Of a stretch of 64,000 nt of DNA, positions 46,003 to 54,336 are shown piece by piece. Source of the stretch: Nonomuraea solani (lineage in GTDB: Bacteria; Actinomycetota; Actinomycetes; Streptosporangiales; Streptosporangiaceae); assembly GCF_900108335.1 (NCBI RefSeq), contig NZ_FNVT01000004.1:310001-374000 (forward strand), given 5' to 3'. Made by a program: the position numbers and the translations under genes. How positions within the stretch are numbered: position 1 is the stretch's first letter; every line of letters starts with the position of its first letter. Below the pieces are notes generated by a model. The model did no database searches, had not been told where the DNA came from, and worked only from the letters and a program-made list of their open reading frames with translations.

Positions 46003-47292
46003 ATGACACCGGACCTCACCATCGGCGTGGTCGGACCCCACGACTTGGTCGAGCGAGTCATGCTGATGGGTCACGCCGCGGCACCTTTGCCGTGTCGCCT
46101 GGTCGCGGCCGCGTACCGCGACGAACAGGAGGCGCCCGACAAGGTGACGCGACTCGGTCCCGGTGTCGACGCATGTCTGTTCGCCAGCCCGGTCCCTTAT
46201 GACCTGGCCAGGCGTTCCGGCGTGCTGACGATGCCCGCGACGTACGTGCAACTCGGCGGAGCCGCATTGGTGGCGGCGTTGGCCAAGGCCGCGCTGGACA
46301 CCCGGATGGACCCCCAGAGGGTCAGCATCGACGTGGTGAGCAGGGCCGATGTCGAGGAGGCTTACACCGACCTCGGCATCCCCGCCACGGACGTGCACAG
46401 CCGCGACGAACCCGGAGCCACCGGGACGATCGCGGCCTACCACGAACGTCTCGCCCGTCAAGGGGCCACCACGGGGGCGCTGACGTGCCTGCCCGCGGTG
46501 GCCGAACGCCTGCACGCGGCGGGCGTACCGGTCATCAGGATCAGGCCGACCTCGGCGGCGGTCCGTACGGCGCTGCACACCGCGGCGCTGCTCGGGGCGC
46601 ACCACCGGCTGGAGGAGTCACAGCTCACCGTCGTGCTGGTGGAGGTGCCGACGCTGCGCGAGCCCGTGCGGCGCGCGGCGCCCCGCTACTGGCGCGACGA
46701 GCTGCGGCTGTCTCTGCACCGGCTGCTGGTCCAGGAGGCGAACCGGATCAACGCCACCGTCTGGCCCATCGACGATCACAGCTATCTGGTCACCGCGACC
46801 AGGGGCTCGATCGCGGCGGCGACAGACGGGTTCAGGGTGTTGCCGTTCGCGGCCAGGATCAGGGACGAGCTGGGGCTGGCGGTCGAGGTCGGCGTGGGAA
46901 TGGGACGCACGACGCACGACGCGGAGTCGCACGCCAGGGCCGCGCTGGCTCGCACGCAGGCGGGCAAGCAGGCACAGGGGTTCGCGGTGGACCGCGAGGG
47001 CCGGGCACTCATCCCGGCGCCGCGGATGCCGCCTACCGGATCCACCGCCCTCAAACCGAAGGGGGTGGAGGTGCTGGCCAGGCTGGCGGCCAAGCTCGAA
47101 GGCGGCGACACGGTGGTCGACGCGGAGGGGGCGGGCAAGATGCTCGGGGTGACCCCTCGTACTGCTCGGCGATTGTTGCGCACGTTGGTTGACGAGGGAC
47201 TCGCGTGGCCGCTTCCGCCGAACCGTACGCCGCAACCCGGGCGACCGCGGCAGCTTTACCGGCTGATCGTGGAGAAACTGGGTCCGCGCTGA
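46003..47292 (+). CDS. Cyclase-fold regulator with C-terminal winged helix
   Basis: About 429 residues in three parts. The N-terminus (LTIGVVGPHDLVERVMLMG, then DACLFASPVPYDLARRSG) looks like a Rossmann-type ligand domain. The middle (LTVVLVEVPTLREPVRRAAP to LGLAVEVGVGMGRTTHDAES and ALARTQAGKQ) resembles a GGDEF/nucleotide-cyclase-like fold lacking GGDEF. The end is a winged helix (AEGAGKMLGVTPRTARRLLRTLVDEGLAW). It is thus a transcription regulator that may sense a nucleotide, but its ligand and targets are unknown. The start is uncertain: ATG 46003 is where family similarity begins, and ATG 45943 and GTG 45985 are also in frame. Confidence 0.65.
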   Translation: MTPDLTIGVVGPHDLVERVMLMGHAAAPLPCRLVAAAYRDEQEAPDKVTRLGPGVDACLFASPVPYDLARRSGVLTMPATYVQLGGAALVAALAKAALDTRMDPQRVSIDVVSRADVEEAYTDLGIPATDVHSRDEPGATGTIAAYHERLARQGATTGALTCLPAVAERLHAAGVPVIRIRPTSAAVRTALHTAALLGAHHRLEESQLTVVLVEVPTLREPVRRAAPRYWRDELRLSLHRLLVQEANRINATVWPIDDHSYLVTATRGSIAAATDGFRVLPFAARIRDELGLAVEVGVGMGRTTHDAESHARAALARTQAGKQAQGFAVDREGRALIPAPRMPPTGSTALKPKGVEVLARLAAKLEGGDTVVDAEGAGKMLGVTPRTARRLLRTLVDEGLAWPLPPNRTPQPGRPRQLYRLIVEKLGPR

Positions 47293-47309
47293 TCGCAGAT
47301 CCGCGCTGA
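47283..47309 (+). repeat. 17-base duplication of the gene end including the stop codon
   Basis: TCCGCGCTGA occurs at 47283-47292, where TGA is the stop of the upstream regulator, and again at 47300-47309. The repeat unit is 17 bases. This is the third case in the window of a gene's last codons and stop being repeated directly downstream. Confidence 0.6.
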
Positions 47310-47623
47310 ACGTTCCGGGCTCGCCGCGCTCCTTGCGGCGGGCCTGGGGCGATCTCTGTGTGTGCCGGTCATGCTGCCATGCCCGCGGTTCTTCGCCGTT
47401 CGGGGTTCTCTTCCGACCCATCCAGTACGGCTGCGCCAAGCCGGCGCCAACCGCCGTACGGCCCTCAGGGCCTCCAGGGAGACGCTCTCTGACCCGCACG
47501 GGGCTGGGCGCCGTTACGGCGTTCTGTGGGCCTTCTGAGGGGTTCTGCGTGACCTGGGGAGGGCGTTGGGGTTGACCAAAGATGTCAGCTTTGCGAACGG
47601 GTGTGTTGACTCTTGTGAACTTA

Positions 47624-47840
47624 TTGGTTGGCCCGTGTAGATACGGGTATGTTCTCCCACGCCCCCGATCGACGGGATTCGGACGGGGGCACCAAATTTT
47701 TCTGGTGAAGACCCCCCGCCTACCGTCTGTCCTGAGTTGAGCGCTCATCGTGCTCGTTTCCGGCCAAGACCGTGCGGCTTTGGGCACCAAGATCGCCCCC
47801 TGGTAGGAATCCGACGGGTTTAGGGCCGGCCCCCGGCACC
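47624..47840 (+). ncRNA. Candidate structured small RNA with C-rich loops, with its promoter
   Basis: TTGGTT (47624-47629) and TATGTT (47648-47653), 18 bases apart, form a promoter-like pair in a 634-base gap without genes. Downstream are a strong hairpin GCCCCCG...CGGGGGC (47661-47690, with an inner CGA/TCG stem), a CACCA...TGGTG hairpin (47690-47707), a CCCCCC run at 47712-47717 and ACCA-N11-CCCC-TGGT (47785-47804). A long-range CCTACC/GGTAGG pairing (47719-47724 with 47802-47807) is also possible. Two C-rich loops recall the actinobacterial 6C RNA, but I cannot match its consensus. The parts 47310-47600 and 47840-47926 show nothing else. Confidence 0.35.
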
Positions 47841-47926
47841 GTTGCGGCTCCATGAGGTTTGAAAGGGCTCTGCGCGGGGCTGTGGGGGCGCTGGGAGCGC
47901 TTCCAGGGCAGCGGTGGGAGTCCGAG

Positions 47927-48397
47927 TCAGCAGGCGCACGCGATTCCTGACACCGGTGCCGTCAGCGCGTCCACCGGCCGGCGGTCGACGCCCGACGCGG
48001 TCTCCACGGGGAAACCCTCTCTCGCCCAGTACTCGAAGCCGCCGATCATCTCCTTGACGCGGTAGCCGAGCTTGGCGAACTCCAGGGCGGCCCGGGTGGC
48101 GCCGTTGCAGCCGGGGCCCCAGCAGTACGTCACCACCATCGCGTCCGCCGGAATCAGGCCGGCGGCCTTGGTCGCGATCTCGGCCGTCGGCAGGTGCGTC
48201 GCGCCCTCGACGTGGCCCTGGTCCCAGCTCTCCTGGCTGCGCGAGTCGACGACGACCAGGCCGGGGACCGAGGCGGCCAGGTCGGCGGCCACGTCCGACA
48301 CGTCGGTCTCGACGGACAGCCGGGCGGCGAAGTGCGCGATCGCGGCGGCGTTGGCGGCGGCGGGGACAGCCGCCACGGCGGAGAACTGAGCGGGCAT
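47927..48397 (-). CDS. Rhodanese-like domain protein
   Basis: A 156-residue single-domain sulfurtransferase. The fold is visible as LVVVDSRSQESWDQGHVEGATHLP, the active-site loop is VVTYCWGPGCNGATRAALEF, and GYRVKEMIGGFEYWAREGFPVE closes the domain. The loop is CWGPGC, with Cys at the catalytic position and a second Cys five residues later. ATG 48397 has AAGGGAA about eight bases upstream. The C-terminus ends in CAC, possibly redox-active. It is divergent from the EamA transporter. Confidence 0.87.
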   Translation of the reverse strand: MPAQFSAVAAVPAAANAAAIAHFAARLSVETDVSDVAADLAASVPGLVVVDSRSQESWDQGHVEGATHLPTAEIATKAAGLIPADAMVVTYCWGPGCNGATRAALEFAKLGYRVKEMIGGFEYWAREGFPVETASGVDRRPVDALTAPVSGIACAC

Positions 48398-48559
48398 GAG
48401 ACAGGTTCCCTTCGAGGTAGGTGGATGTCTTGGATCCTGTCAGGGCGTGGCCGGAGGGTGACAGTGGCGTGATAGCCGCCTACCGCTAATATCCCGCCAT
48501 AGTCCGAAGTCTGATACCCGCGAGCATTTTGTCGGCACTCACCTGTACAGTCATGAGCC

Positions 48560-49501
48560 ATGAGTTCAAACGCTACTGACAATCGTTCTCCACTCCTTGT
48601 CTGGAGTGCTCTGGCGATCGTCTATGTGGTGTGGGGCTCGACATACCTCGGCATCAAGGTCGCCATCGAGACCCTGCCGCCGCTGTCGCAGGGCGCGATC
48701 CGCTTCGTCACGGCCGCCCTGCTGCTGGCCGCCTTCCTGGTGATCAGGAAGGGGCGGGAGCCGTTCCGGATGTCGCGGCGTCAGTTCGGCGGCGCCGCGC
48801 TGGTCGGCCTGCTGCTGCTGACCGGCGGCAACGGCATGGTCGCCGTGGCCGAGCAGCATATCTCCAGCGGCCTGGCCGCGCTGCTCGTGGCCGCCGTGCC
48901 GCTGTGGCTGGTGGTGCTCAGGATCGCGTTCAGAGACCGGCCGGCGATGCTGACGCTGGCGGGCGTGCTGGTCGGGTTCGGCGGGGTCGCGGCCCTGTCG
49001 CTGAACGGCGGCGGCGGGACGGCCGACACGACGGGCATCGTGGTGATCCTGCTGGCGTCGCTGTCGTGGTCGATCGGCTCGTTCCTGTCGGGGCGGATCC
49101 CGATGCCGTCCAACGTGTGGGCGGCCAGCACGGTGGAGATGCTGGTCGGCGGCGCGGGGCTGGCCGTGGTCGGCGTGTCTTTCGGGGAGCGGCTCGACCT
49201 GGCCACCGTTTCCGGGCGGTCGTGGGCGGCGCTGGCATACCTGATTCTGGTGGGGTCGCTGGTCGGGTTCACCGCGTACACGTGGCTGCTGGGCAACGCG
49301 CCGATCTCGCTGGTGTCCACGTACGCGTACGTCAACCCGGTCGTCGCCGTGCTGCTCGGCGTGCTGGTCGTGAACGAGCACGTGACCGTGCAGATGGTGC
49401 TCGGCGGCCTGGTGATCCTGGTCGGCGTCGCCCTGGTGGTGTCGACCGAGCGACGCGCGAAGGCCAGACCACTCGTCGTCGAAGAAGAGGTCAGGGTCTA
49501 G
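48560..49501 (+). CDS. EamA/DMT family transporter
   Basis: A 313-residue membrane protein with ten hydrophobic segments in two EamA halves: the first starts LALAIVYVVWGSTYLGIKVA-like (observed WSALAIVYVVWGSTYLGI), the second VILLASLSWSIGSFLSGR. It ends YVNPVVAVLLGVLVVNE, the typical conserved Glu segment, and VILVGVALVV. Members export metabolites such as amino acids or nucleobases, and the substrate is unknown. TACAGT at 48546-48551 lies eight bases before ATG 48560. The end overlaps the convergent aminotransferase by 11 bases. Confidence 0.92.
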   Translation: MSSNATDNRSPLLVWSALAIVYVVWGSTYLGIKVAIETLPPLSQGAIRFVTAALLLAAFLVIRKGREPFRMSRRQFGGAALVGLLLLTGGNGMVAVAEQHISSGLAALLVAAVPLWLVVLRIAFRDRPAMLTLAGVLVGFGGVAALSLNGGGGTADTTGIVVILLASLSWSIGSFLSGRIPMPSNVWAASTVEMLVGGAGLAVVGVSFGERLDLATVSGRSWAALAYLILVGSLVGFTAYTWLLGNAPISLVSTYAYVNPVVAVLLGVLVVNEHVTVQMVLGGLVILVGVALVVSTERRAKARPLVVEEEVRV

Positions 49502-50555
49502 CGAGGAACTCCTGGGCGGCGGCCAGGAACACGTCGTTGGACTCGGGCGAGCCGATGGACACGCGCGCGCCCTCCCCCGGGAACGGCCGTACCGCCACGC
49601 CCTCCAGACCGCAGGACGAGGCGAAGTCCATCGTGCGCTCGCCAAGCCGGAGCCAGACGAAGTTCGCCTCGGTGGGCGGCACCGTCCAGCCCTGCGCGAT
49701 GAGCGCCTCGCGGACCCGGGTGCGCTCCTTGACCACCCGCTCGACCCGCTCCAGCAACTCGTCCTCGGCCTGGAGCGAGGCGAGGGCGGCGACCTGGGCG
49801 AGGTGGTTGACCGCGAACGGGATGATCGTCTTGCGCACGGCCGACGCCACGGGCTCCTGCCCGATCAGGTAGCCGACGCGCAGGCCGGCCAGCCCGTAGG
49901 CCTTGGAGAAGGTGCGCAGCACGCAGACGTTCGGCCGGTCGCGGTAGAGGGTGAGGCCGTCGGGGACGTCCTCGTCGCGCACGTACTCGCGGTAGGCCTC
50001 GTCCAGCACCACCAGCACCCGCTCGGGCACCCGGTCGAGGAACGCCTCCAGCGCCCCGCGCCGGATGGAGGTGCCCGTCGGGTTGTTCGGGTTGCACACG
50101 AACACCATGCGCGTCCTGTCGTTGATCGCCTCCGCCATGGCGTCCAGGTCGTGGTCCTCGCCCGCCAGCGGAACCCGCACCGAGGTCACACCGGCCAGGT
50201 CGGCGAGCAGCGGGTACGCCTCGAACGACCGCCACGCGTACACGACCTCGGCACCCGGCTCCCCCACCGTCTCGAACAACTGCTGCGCCACGGTGACCGA
50301 CCCGGCGCCGAGCGCGATGTGGTCGGCCGGCACACCGAACCGCCCCGCGATGGCCTCGGTCAGCTCGACACAGCCCGGGTCGGGGTAGCGGTTGATCTGC
50401 CGCGCCCCCTCGGCGATCGCCTCGACCACGGACGGCAGCGGGTCGTAGGGGGATTCGTTGGAGGAGAGCTTGTACGACCGGCCGTCGGGGGCCACTACGG
50501 CCTTGCCCGGCTTGTAGCCGGCCATGGTGTCCAGAATCTGGCGGAAACGAGGCAT
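49491..50555 (-). CDS. hisC: Histidinol-phosphate / aromatic aminotransferase, PLP-dependent
   Basis: A fold-type I aminotransferase of the HisC family, 354 residues. PLP-binding lysine is in LRTFSKAYGLAGLRVGYLIG. Other landmarks are YKLSSNESPYDPLPSV, IALGAGSVTVAQQLFE, VFVCNPNNPTGT and VLVVLDEAYREYV, with C-terminal RPFPGEGARVSIGSPE (substrate Arg). Such stand-alone copies outside the his operon often act as aromatic-amino-acid or phenylalanine aminotransferases, so the hisC label describes the family only. Confidence 0.88.
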   Translation of the reverse strand: MPRFRQILDTMAGYKPGKAVVAPDGRSYKLSSNESPYDPLPSVVEAIAEGARQINRYPDPGCVELTEAIAGRFGVPADHIALGAGSVTVAQQLFETVGEPGAEVVYAWRSFEAYPLLADLAGVTSVRVPLAGEDHDLDAMAEAINDRTRMVFVCNPNNPTGTSIRRGALEAFLDRVPERVLVVLDEAYREYVRDEDVPDGLTLYRDRPNVCVLRTFSKAYGLAGLRVGYLIGQEPVASAVRKTIIPFAVNHLAQVAALASLQAEDELLERVERVVKERTRVREALIAQGWTVPPTEANFVWLRLGERTMDFASSCGLEGVAVRPFPGEGARVSIGSPESNDVFLAAAQEFLARP

Positions 50556-50617
50556 GACCTAACTTTAAGGCAGCTTCCAAAGGCGCTCCTGGTCCCACCC
50601 ATTCCTGGGAGCCGGCG

Positions 50618-51283
50618 CTACTCCTTGAGGCTGCGGAGCATGGGAGGGTGGAGGAGCTCGGCGGGGCCTCGGCGGTAGAGCTTGGCGGGGCGGCCTCCGT
50701 CTCTCGTCGTGGTGGCGCCCGCCTCCAGCAGGAAGCCCTCCGCTTTGGTGACCTTGCGGTGGAAGTTGCGGGGGTCGAGGGAGCGGTCCCAGACGATTTC
50801 GTAGACGCGGCGCAGATCAGCGACCGTGAACTCCGGTGGGCAGAAGGCGGCGCTCAGCGAGGTGTACTCCAGTTTGGCCCGCGCACGTTCCACGCCGTCC
50901 AGCATGATGCGGCGGTGGTCGAAGGCCATGACGGTCAGGGAGCTCACCGGTTGCCAGCTCATGTGGGCCTTCTCCGACGCCGGGAGGTCGGGGGCCAGGC
51001 CCAGGTAGGCGACGCTCAGGACGCGCTGGCGGGGGTCGCGGTCGGGGTAGCCGTAGGTCTGGAGTTGCTCCAGGTGCACCGGGGCGCCGGGGAGGCCGGC
51101 TCGTTCGGCGAGGATGCGGTGGGCGGCCGCCGGTAGGTCCTCGTCGAGCTGGATGAAGCCGCCGGGCAGCGACCAGCGGCGCAGGAACGGGGGGTTGTCG
51201 CGGCGCCAGACCAGGGCGCTCAGCGCTTGATTACGCACCGTGAGCACGACCAGGTCGACGCTGACCGGGACGCTCGGGACCAT
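50618..51283 (-). CDS. NrtR-type regulator: degenerate Nudix domain plus winged helix
   Basis: A 221-residue protein. The N-terminal Nudix domain keeps the fold (LRRWSLPGGFIQLDEDLPAA) but the box reads HRILAERAGL where catalytic enzymes have REU-x-EE-x-G, so hydrolysis is unlikely. The C-terminus (FTVADLRRVYEIVWDRSLDPRNFHRKV) is the winged helix of NrtR regulators, which sense ADP-ribose and control NAD metabolism. ATG 51283 lies seven bases after TAACGT (minus strand 51296-51291), a leaderless pattern. No NAD gene is adjacent, so its target is open. Confidence 0.88.
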   Translation of the reverse strand: MVPSVPVSVDLVVLTVRNQALSALVWRRDNPPFLRRWSLPGGFIQLDEDLPAAAHRILAERAGLPGAPVHLEQLQTYGYPDRDPRQRVLSVAYLGLAPDLPASEKAHMSWQPVSSLTVMAFDHRRIMLDGVERARAKLEYTSLSAAFCPPEFTVADLRRVYEIVWDRSLDPRNFHRKVTKAEGFLLEAGATTTRDGGRPAKLYRRGPAELLHPPMLRSLKE

Positions 51284-51407
51284 GCAGGGCACGTTACACG
51301 CAGTCGTAGGCGAGCAGCGAACCGTGCGGTGATAGGCCGGTTGACGCCCTCACGCGGCCGAACGGAGGGGATTCACGCAGAGTGAAGGCCGCACCATGAT
51401 GCGGGGG

Positions 51408-53201
51408 CTACGTGACGATCCGTACGTGTAGCGGTTCCGACGTCGTCTGGCCCGACGGTAGTTTCACGCCGATCCTGACCCACTGCCCGGCCGGCACCTG
51501 GCTCCAGTCGAACGGCACCCACGCCGTGGCCATCCCGTCCGGCAGTTCCTCCTCGATCGGGTCCTCGTCCAGCGAGCCCACGGACGCCACGACCATCTCG
51601 CTCGTCCCGCCCGGCCACTGCACGGTGACGGTGCCGTCCTTGAGGTTGTAGCCGCGTACCTCAAGCCCGTCCCGGCCGTCGCGCGGCCGCCTGATCGCGT
51701 CCACCGCGATCGGCCGCTGCCAGTCCTTGGTGATCTCCTCCTCGAGCGAGGGGTTCCCGCAGGTCATGAAGTCGCTCCACATGTAGGAGACGATCTTCTG
51801 GACGTAACGCCCGGCCATCGTCACGGCCTTGTCGAGGCGCTCCTTGTCGGTCTTGCCGCGGGTGCCCTGGGGCGCGCACGGCTCCTTGCCCGACGGTTCG
51901 AACGCCTCCACGTTCGCCCAGAGCTGCACCTGGTGGCCGGAGTCCAGCATCTCCTGGCGGGCCGCCGCCATCTCGCGGTAGTAGTCGCGCGTGGACCCGT
52001 GGTACGCCGTCGCGTACGTCGACTCCCCCACCATCGACCGCAGCCGCTCGTCCACCTCGCTGTCGCGCTCGTCCGGCCAGTACAGCCCCACCTTGCCTGT
52101 CCCCCGGCTGTCCTGCGGCGCGATGATCCCGACCCCGGTCTTCACCAGGGCCTTGAAGCCCTCGGCCACCTGCTTGGGCGTCTGCCCGAACGGCACCCGC
52201 TGGCGTGCGTCCATGTAGGGGCTGATCAGGATGGGTTTACCGGGTAGCTCCTGTTCCACGATCGTGTGCTGGTCGGCGTACACCTCCAGCGTCGGGTTCG
52301 TCGCCAGCGTGGACGCCATCTGGACCTCGAACGGCTGGTAGACGCCGCCCAGCGACTCCCGGTCGGCGAAGCGCACGCCGTAGTCCTGCAGGATGCGCCG
52401 GGTCAGCGTGGTCAGCGTGCCCAGATGCCGCTTCTCGGCCCTGATCCGCATCTTCGAGTCGCGCGGCGCGAGCGGCAGCGCCGGGAAGACCCGCATGCCG
52501 AACTGGTCGGCCAGGTCGAGCAACTGGGTCAGGCTGTCGGTCGGCGACCCGGTCACCAGGATCAGGTCGTACGATCTGGCCTTGCTGCTGAAGTCGCAGG
52601 TGGCGTCGTCGGAGCCGTCGGCCTGGGTGATGAGCCGGAAGTAGGTGCGCTTGCCGGCCTCGATGGTCTGCTCAAGCTGCGGGCAGCGGAACAGGTCCTT
52701 GCCGAACGACTCGTCGGTCCGGTAGACGTACGTGCGGCCGATGCGGTTGTCGGGGTTGGCCTCCTTGAGGTCCCGCTCGGCCGCGTCGTGGCAGCTCAGG
52801 CCGTCCTGTTCGCACGCCTTGTAGAGCGAGTCGGGCGTGCCGTCCCTGTCGAGGATCTCGCCGGAGCCCGAGACGTTGCGGAACTGCAGGCCGTACCCGA
52901 TCCTGATGATCGTGTCGCCGCCGACGCGGTGGATCTCCTGCAACTGCTTGCGCCAGGTGCAGGGGTTCGACTTGGGGGTGATCCAGTAGCCGGTGACGGC
53001 GTAGGGGGCCTTCTCACCGGTGTCGAACGTTCCACACGGGTCGGTGAACTCGCTCACCGCGGGGGTGGGCTCGGTCTTCGTCGGCGTGGCGACCGCCGCG
53101 GGCGACGGCGCGGCCGCCTTGTCGGACGGCGGCAGGACGATGATCACGGTCGCGACCACGGCCAGGATGGCTGCGCCCACGACCAGGAAGAGCCAGCGCA
53201 C
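51408..53201 (-). CDS. Membrane-anchored DUF4434-like (glycoside-hydrolase-like) extracellular protein
   Basis: A 597-residue protein with an N-terminal anchor helix (WLFLVVGAAILAVVATVIIVL) and a Thr/Pro-rich stalk. The domain begins AVTGYWITPKSNPCTWRKQL and continues as a TIM-barrel-like fold (GGDTIIRIGYG, YDLILVTGSPTDSLTQLL, KPILISPYMDA, GVGIIAPQDSRGTGKVG). This resembles DUF4434, a family related to glycosidases. Its last ~110 residues form a beta-sandwich. TAGGTT (minus 53214-53209) ends seven bases before GTG 53201, so it may have its own leaderless promoter. It sits at the end of the ManNAcA polysaccharide genes and may process that polymer. Confidence 0.72.
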   Translation of the reverse strand: MRWLFLVVGAAILAVVATVIIVLPPSDKAAAPSPAAVATPTKTEPTPAVSEFTDPCGTFDTGEKAPYAVTGYWITPKSNPCTWRKQLQEIHRVGGDTIIRIGYGLQFRNVSGSGEILDRDGTPDSLYKACEQDGLSCHDAAERDLKEANPDNRIGRTYVYRTDESFGKDLFRCPQLEQTIEAGKRTYFRLITQADGSDDATCDFSSKARSYDLILVTGSPTDSLTQLLDLADQFGMRVFPALPLAPRDSKMRIRAEKRHLGTLTTLTRRILQDYGVRFADRESLGGVYQPFEVQMASTLATNPTLEVYADQHTIVEQELPGKPILISPYMDARQRVPFGQTPKQVAEGFKALVKTGVGIIAPQDSRGTGKVGLYWPDERDSEVDERLRSMVGESTYATAYHGSTRDYYREMAAARQEMLDSGHQVQLWANVEAFEPSGKEPCAPQGTRGKTDKERLDKAVTMAGRYVQKIVSYMWSDFMTCGNPSLEEEITKDWQRPIAVDAIRRPRDGRDGLEVRGYNLKDGTVTVQWPGGTSEMVVASVGSLDEDPIEEELPDGMATAWVPFDWSQVPAGQWVRIGVKLPSGQTTSEPLHVRIVT

Positions 53202-53228
53202 GTTCAGGAACCTACCCGCCCTCGAGAA

Positions 53229-54317
53229 TTACGGCTTGACGCCGGCCCAGGACTCCAGCTGGGAGACGAACCGCTTGGCCGAGTTGGGCCAGTGGTGGTT
53301 CGCACGCGCCGCCGCGTAACCGCGCGCGCCCTGCGCCCGCCGCTCCCGTACGTCGTCCCGCAGCGTCAGTACGGCCTGCGCGACCGCCTTGGGGTCCTCC
53401 CAGGGCACCACGACACCACTGTCGTAGCGCTCGACCAGTTCGACCGCGCGCGGCGACGGGGTCGTGATGACCGGAATGCCGTGCGCCATGTATTCGACGA
53501 TCTTGGTCGGCATCGAGTGCCGGTAGTTCGGCTCGTCGTGCAGCAGCGACAGCCCGGCCAGCGCCCCGTCGAGCCGCTTGAGCGCCTCGTCGTTGGGCAT
53601 GAAGTCGCGCCATTCGAGCACGCCGTCGGTGACCGCCTGGTTGAGCATGGGGCGGCTCTGCGGGTCGGCGTAACCGATCAGCTCCACCGCCACCCGGTAC
53701 GGCTGCAGCAGCCGGGCCACCTCGACCGCCTCCGTCACGCCCCGGGCCCTGGACAGCCACCCGAGGTAGACCACCCGGTCGTCGCCGGGCGGCGTCACGG
53801 AGTCGGGCACCCAGGTCTCGTTGGGCACGATCAGGTGGGCGTGCTTGAACCGGCCCGCGTAGGCCGTCTCGGCCAGCAGCAGGTGCATGCGCCGCTCGGC
53901 CGTGCCCTCCAGCATGCGGGCCAGGAAGCGCGCCGGCGGCCGCAGCAGCGACGGCAGCCACGGTTTGAGCGAGAGCGTGGCGGGGGTGTCCTCGTGCACG
54001 TCCCACACCACCGGCGGGGCGTTGCGGACGCCCCACACCGCGAAGAGCAGTTCGGGGTCGTGGATGAGGACGAGGTCGACCTTGTCGCGCATCCGCTTGA
54101 ACAGCCGGCGCGCGGCCCACACGGCGGAGATCCGCTTGCGCTGGGCGGCCCTGGGGAGATCGACTCCGGTGACCCACGGCCTGGGGACGACGCCGTGCGC
54201 GGTGTACGAGGCGGCATACGTGACCTCATGACCGGCATCCACAAGGGCACGAATCTGCCGATGCAGAATTCTCGCGTCCTCGGGGTTATGCACCACCGTC
54301 ATGACGAGCACGTGCAC
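53229..54317 (-). CDS. Glycosyltransferase family 4
   Basis: A GT-B enzyme of about 362 residues. It starts VHVLVMTVVHNPEDARILHRQ, has LVLIHDPELLFAVWG and VVWDVHEDTPATL in the acceptor half, and VVYLGWLSRARGVTEAV, HSMPTKIVEYMAHGIPVITTP with the donor-binding Glu region in the C-terminal half. GTG 54317 follows GGAGGG by nine bases. The longer reading from GTG 54359 would overlap wecC by 23 bases. It belongs to the ManNAcA polymer cluster, and the sugar transferred is unknown. Confidence 0.88.
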   Translation of the reverse strand: MHVLVMTVVHNPEDARILHRQIRALVDAGHEVTYAASYTAHGVVPRPWVTGVDLPRAAQRKRISAVWAARRLFKRMRDKVDLVLIHDPELLFAVWGVRNAPPVVWDVHEDTPATLSLKPWLPSLLRPPARFLARMLEGTAERRMHLLLAETAYAGRFKHAHLIVPNETWVPDSVTPPGDDRVVYLGWLSRARGVTEAVEVARLLQPYRVAVELIGYADPQSRPMLNQAVTDGVLEWRDFMPNDEALKRLDGALAGLSLLHDEPNYRHSMPTKIVEYMAHGIPVITTPSPRAVELVERYDSGVVVPWEDPKAVAQAVLTLRDDVRERRAQGARGYAAARANHHWPNSAKRFVSQLESWAGVKP

Positions 54318-54336
54318 TGCGCGCAGCCCTCCGTCG

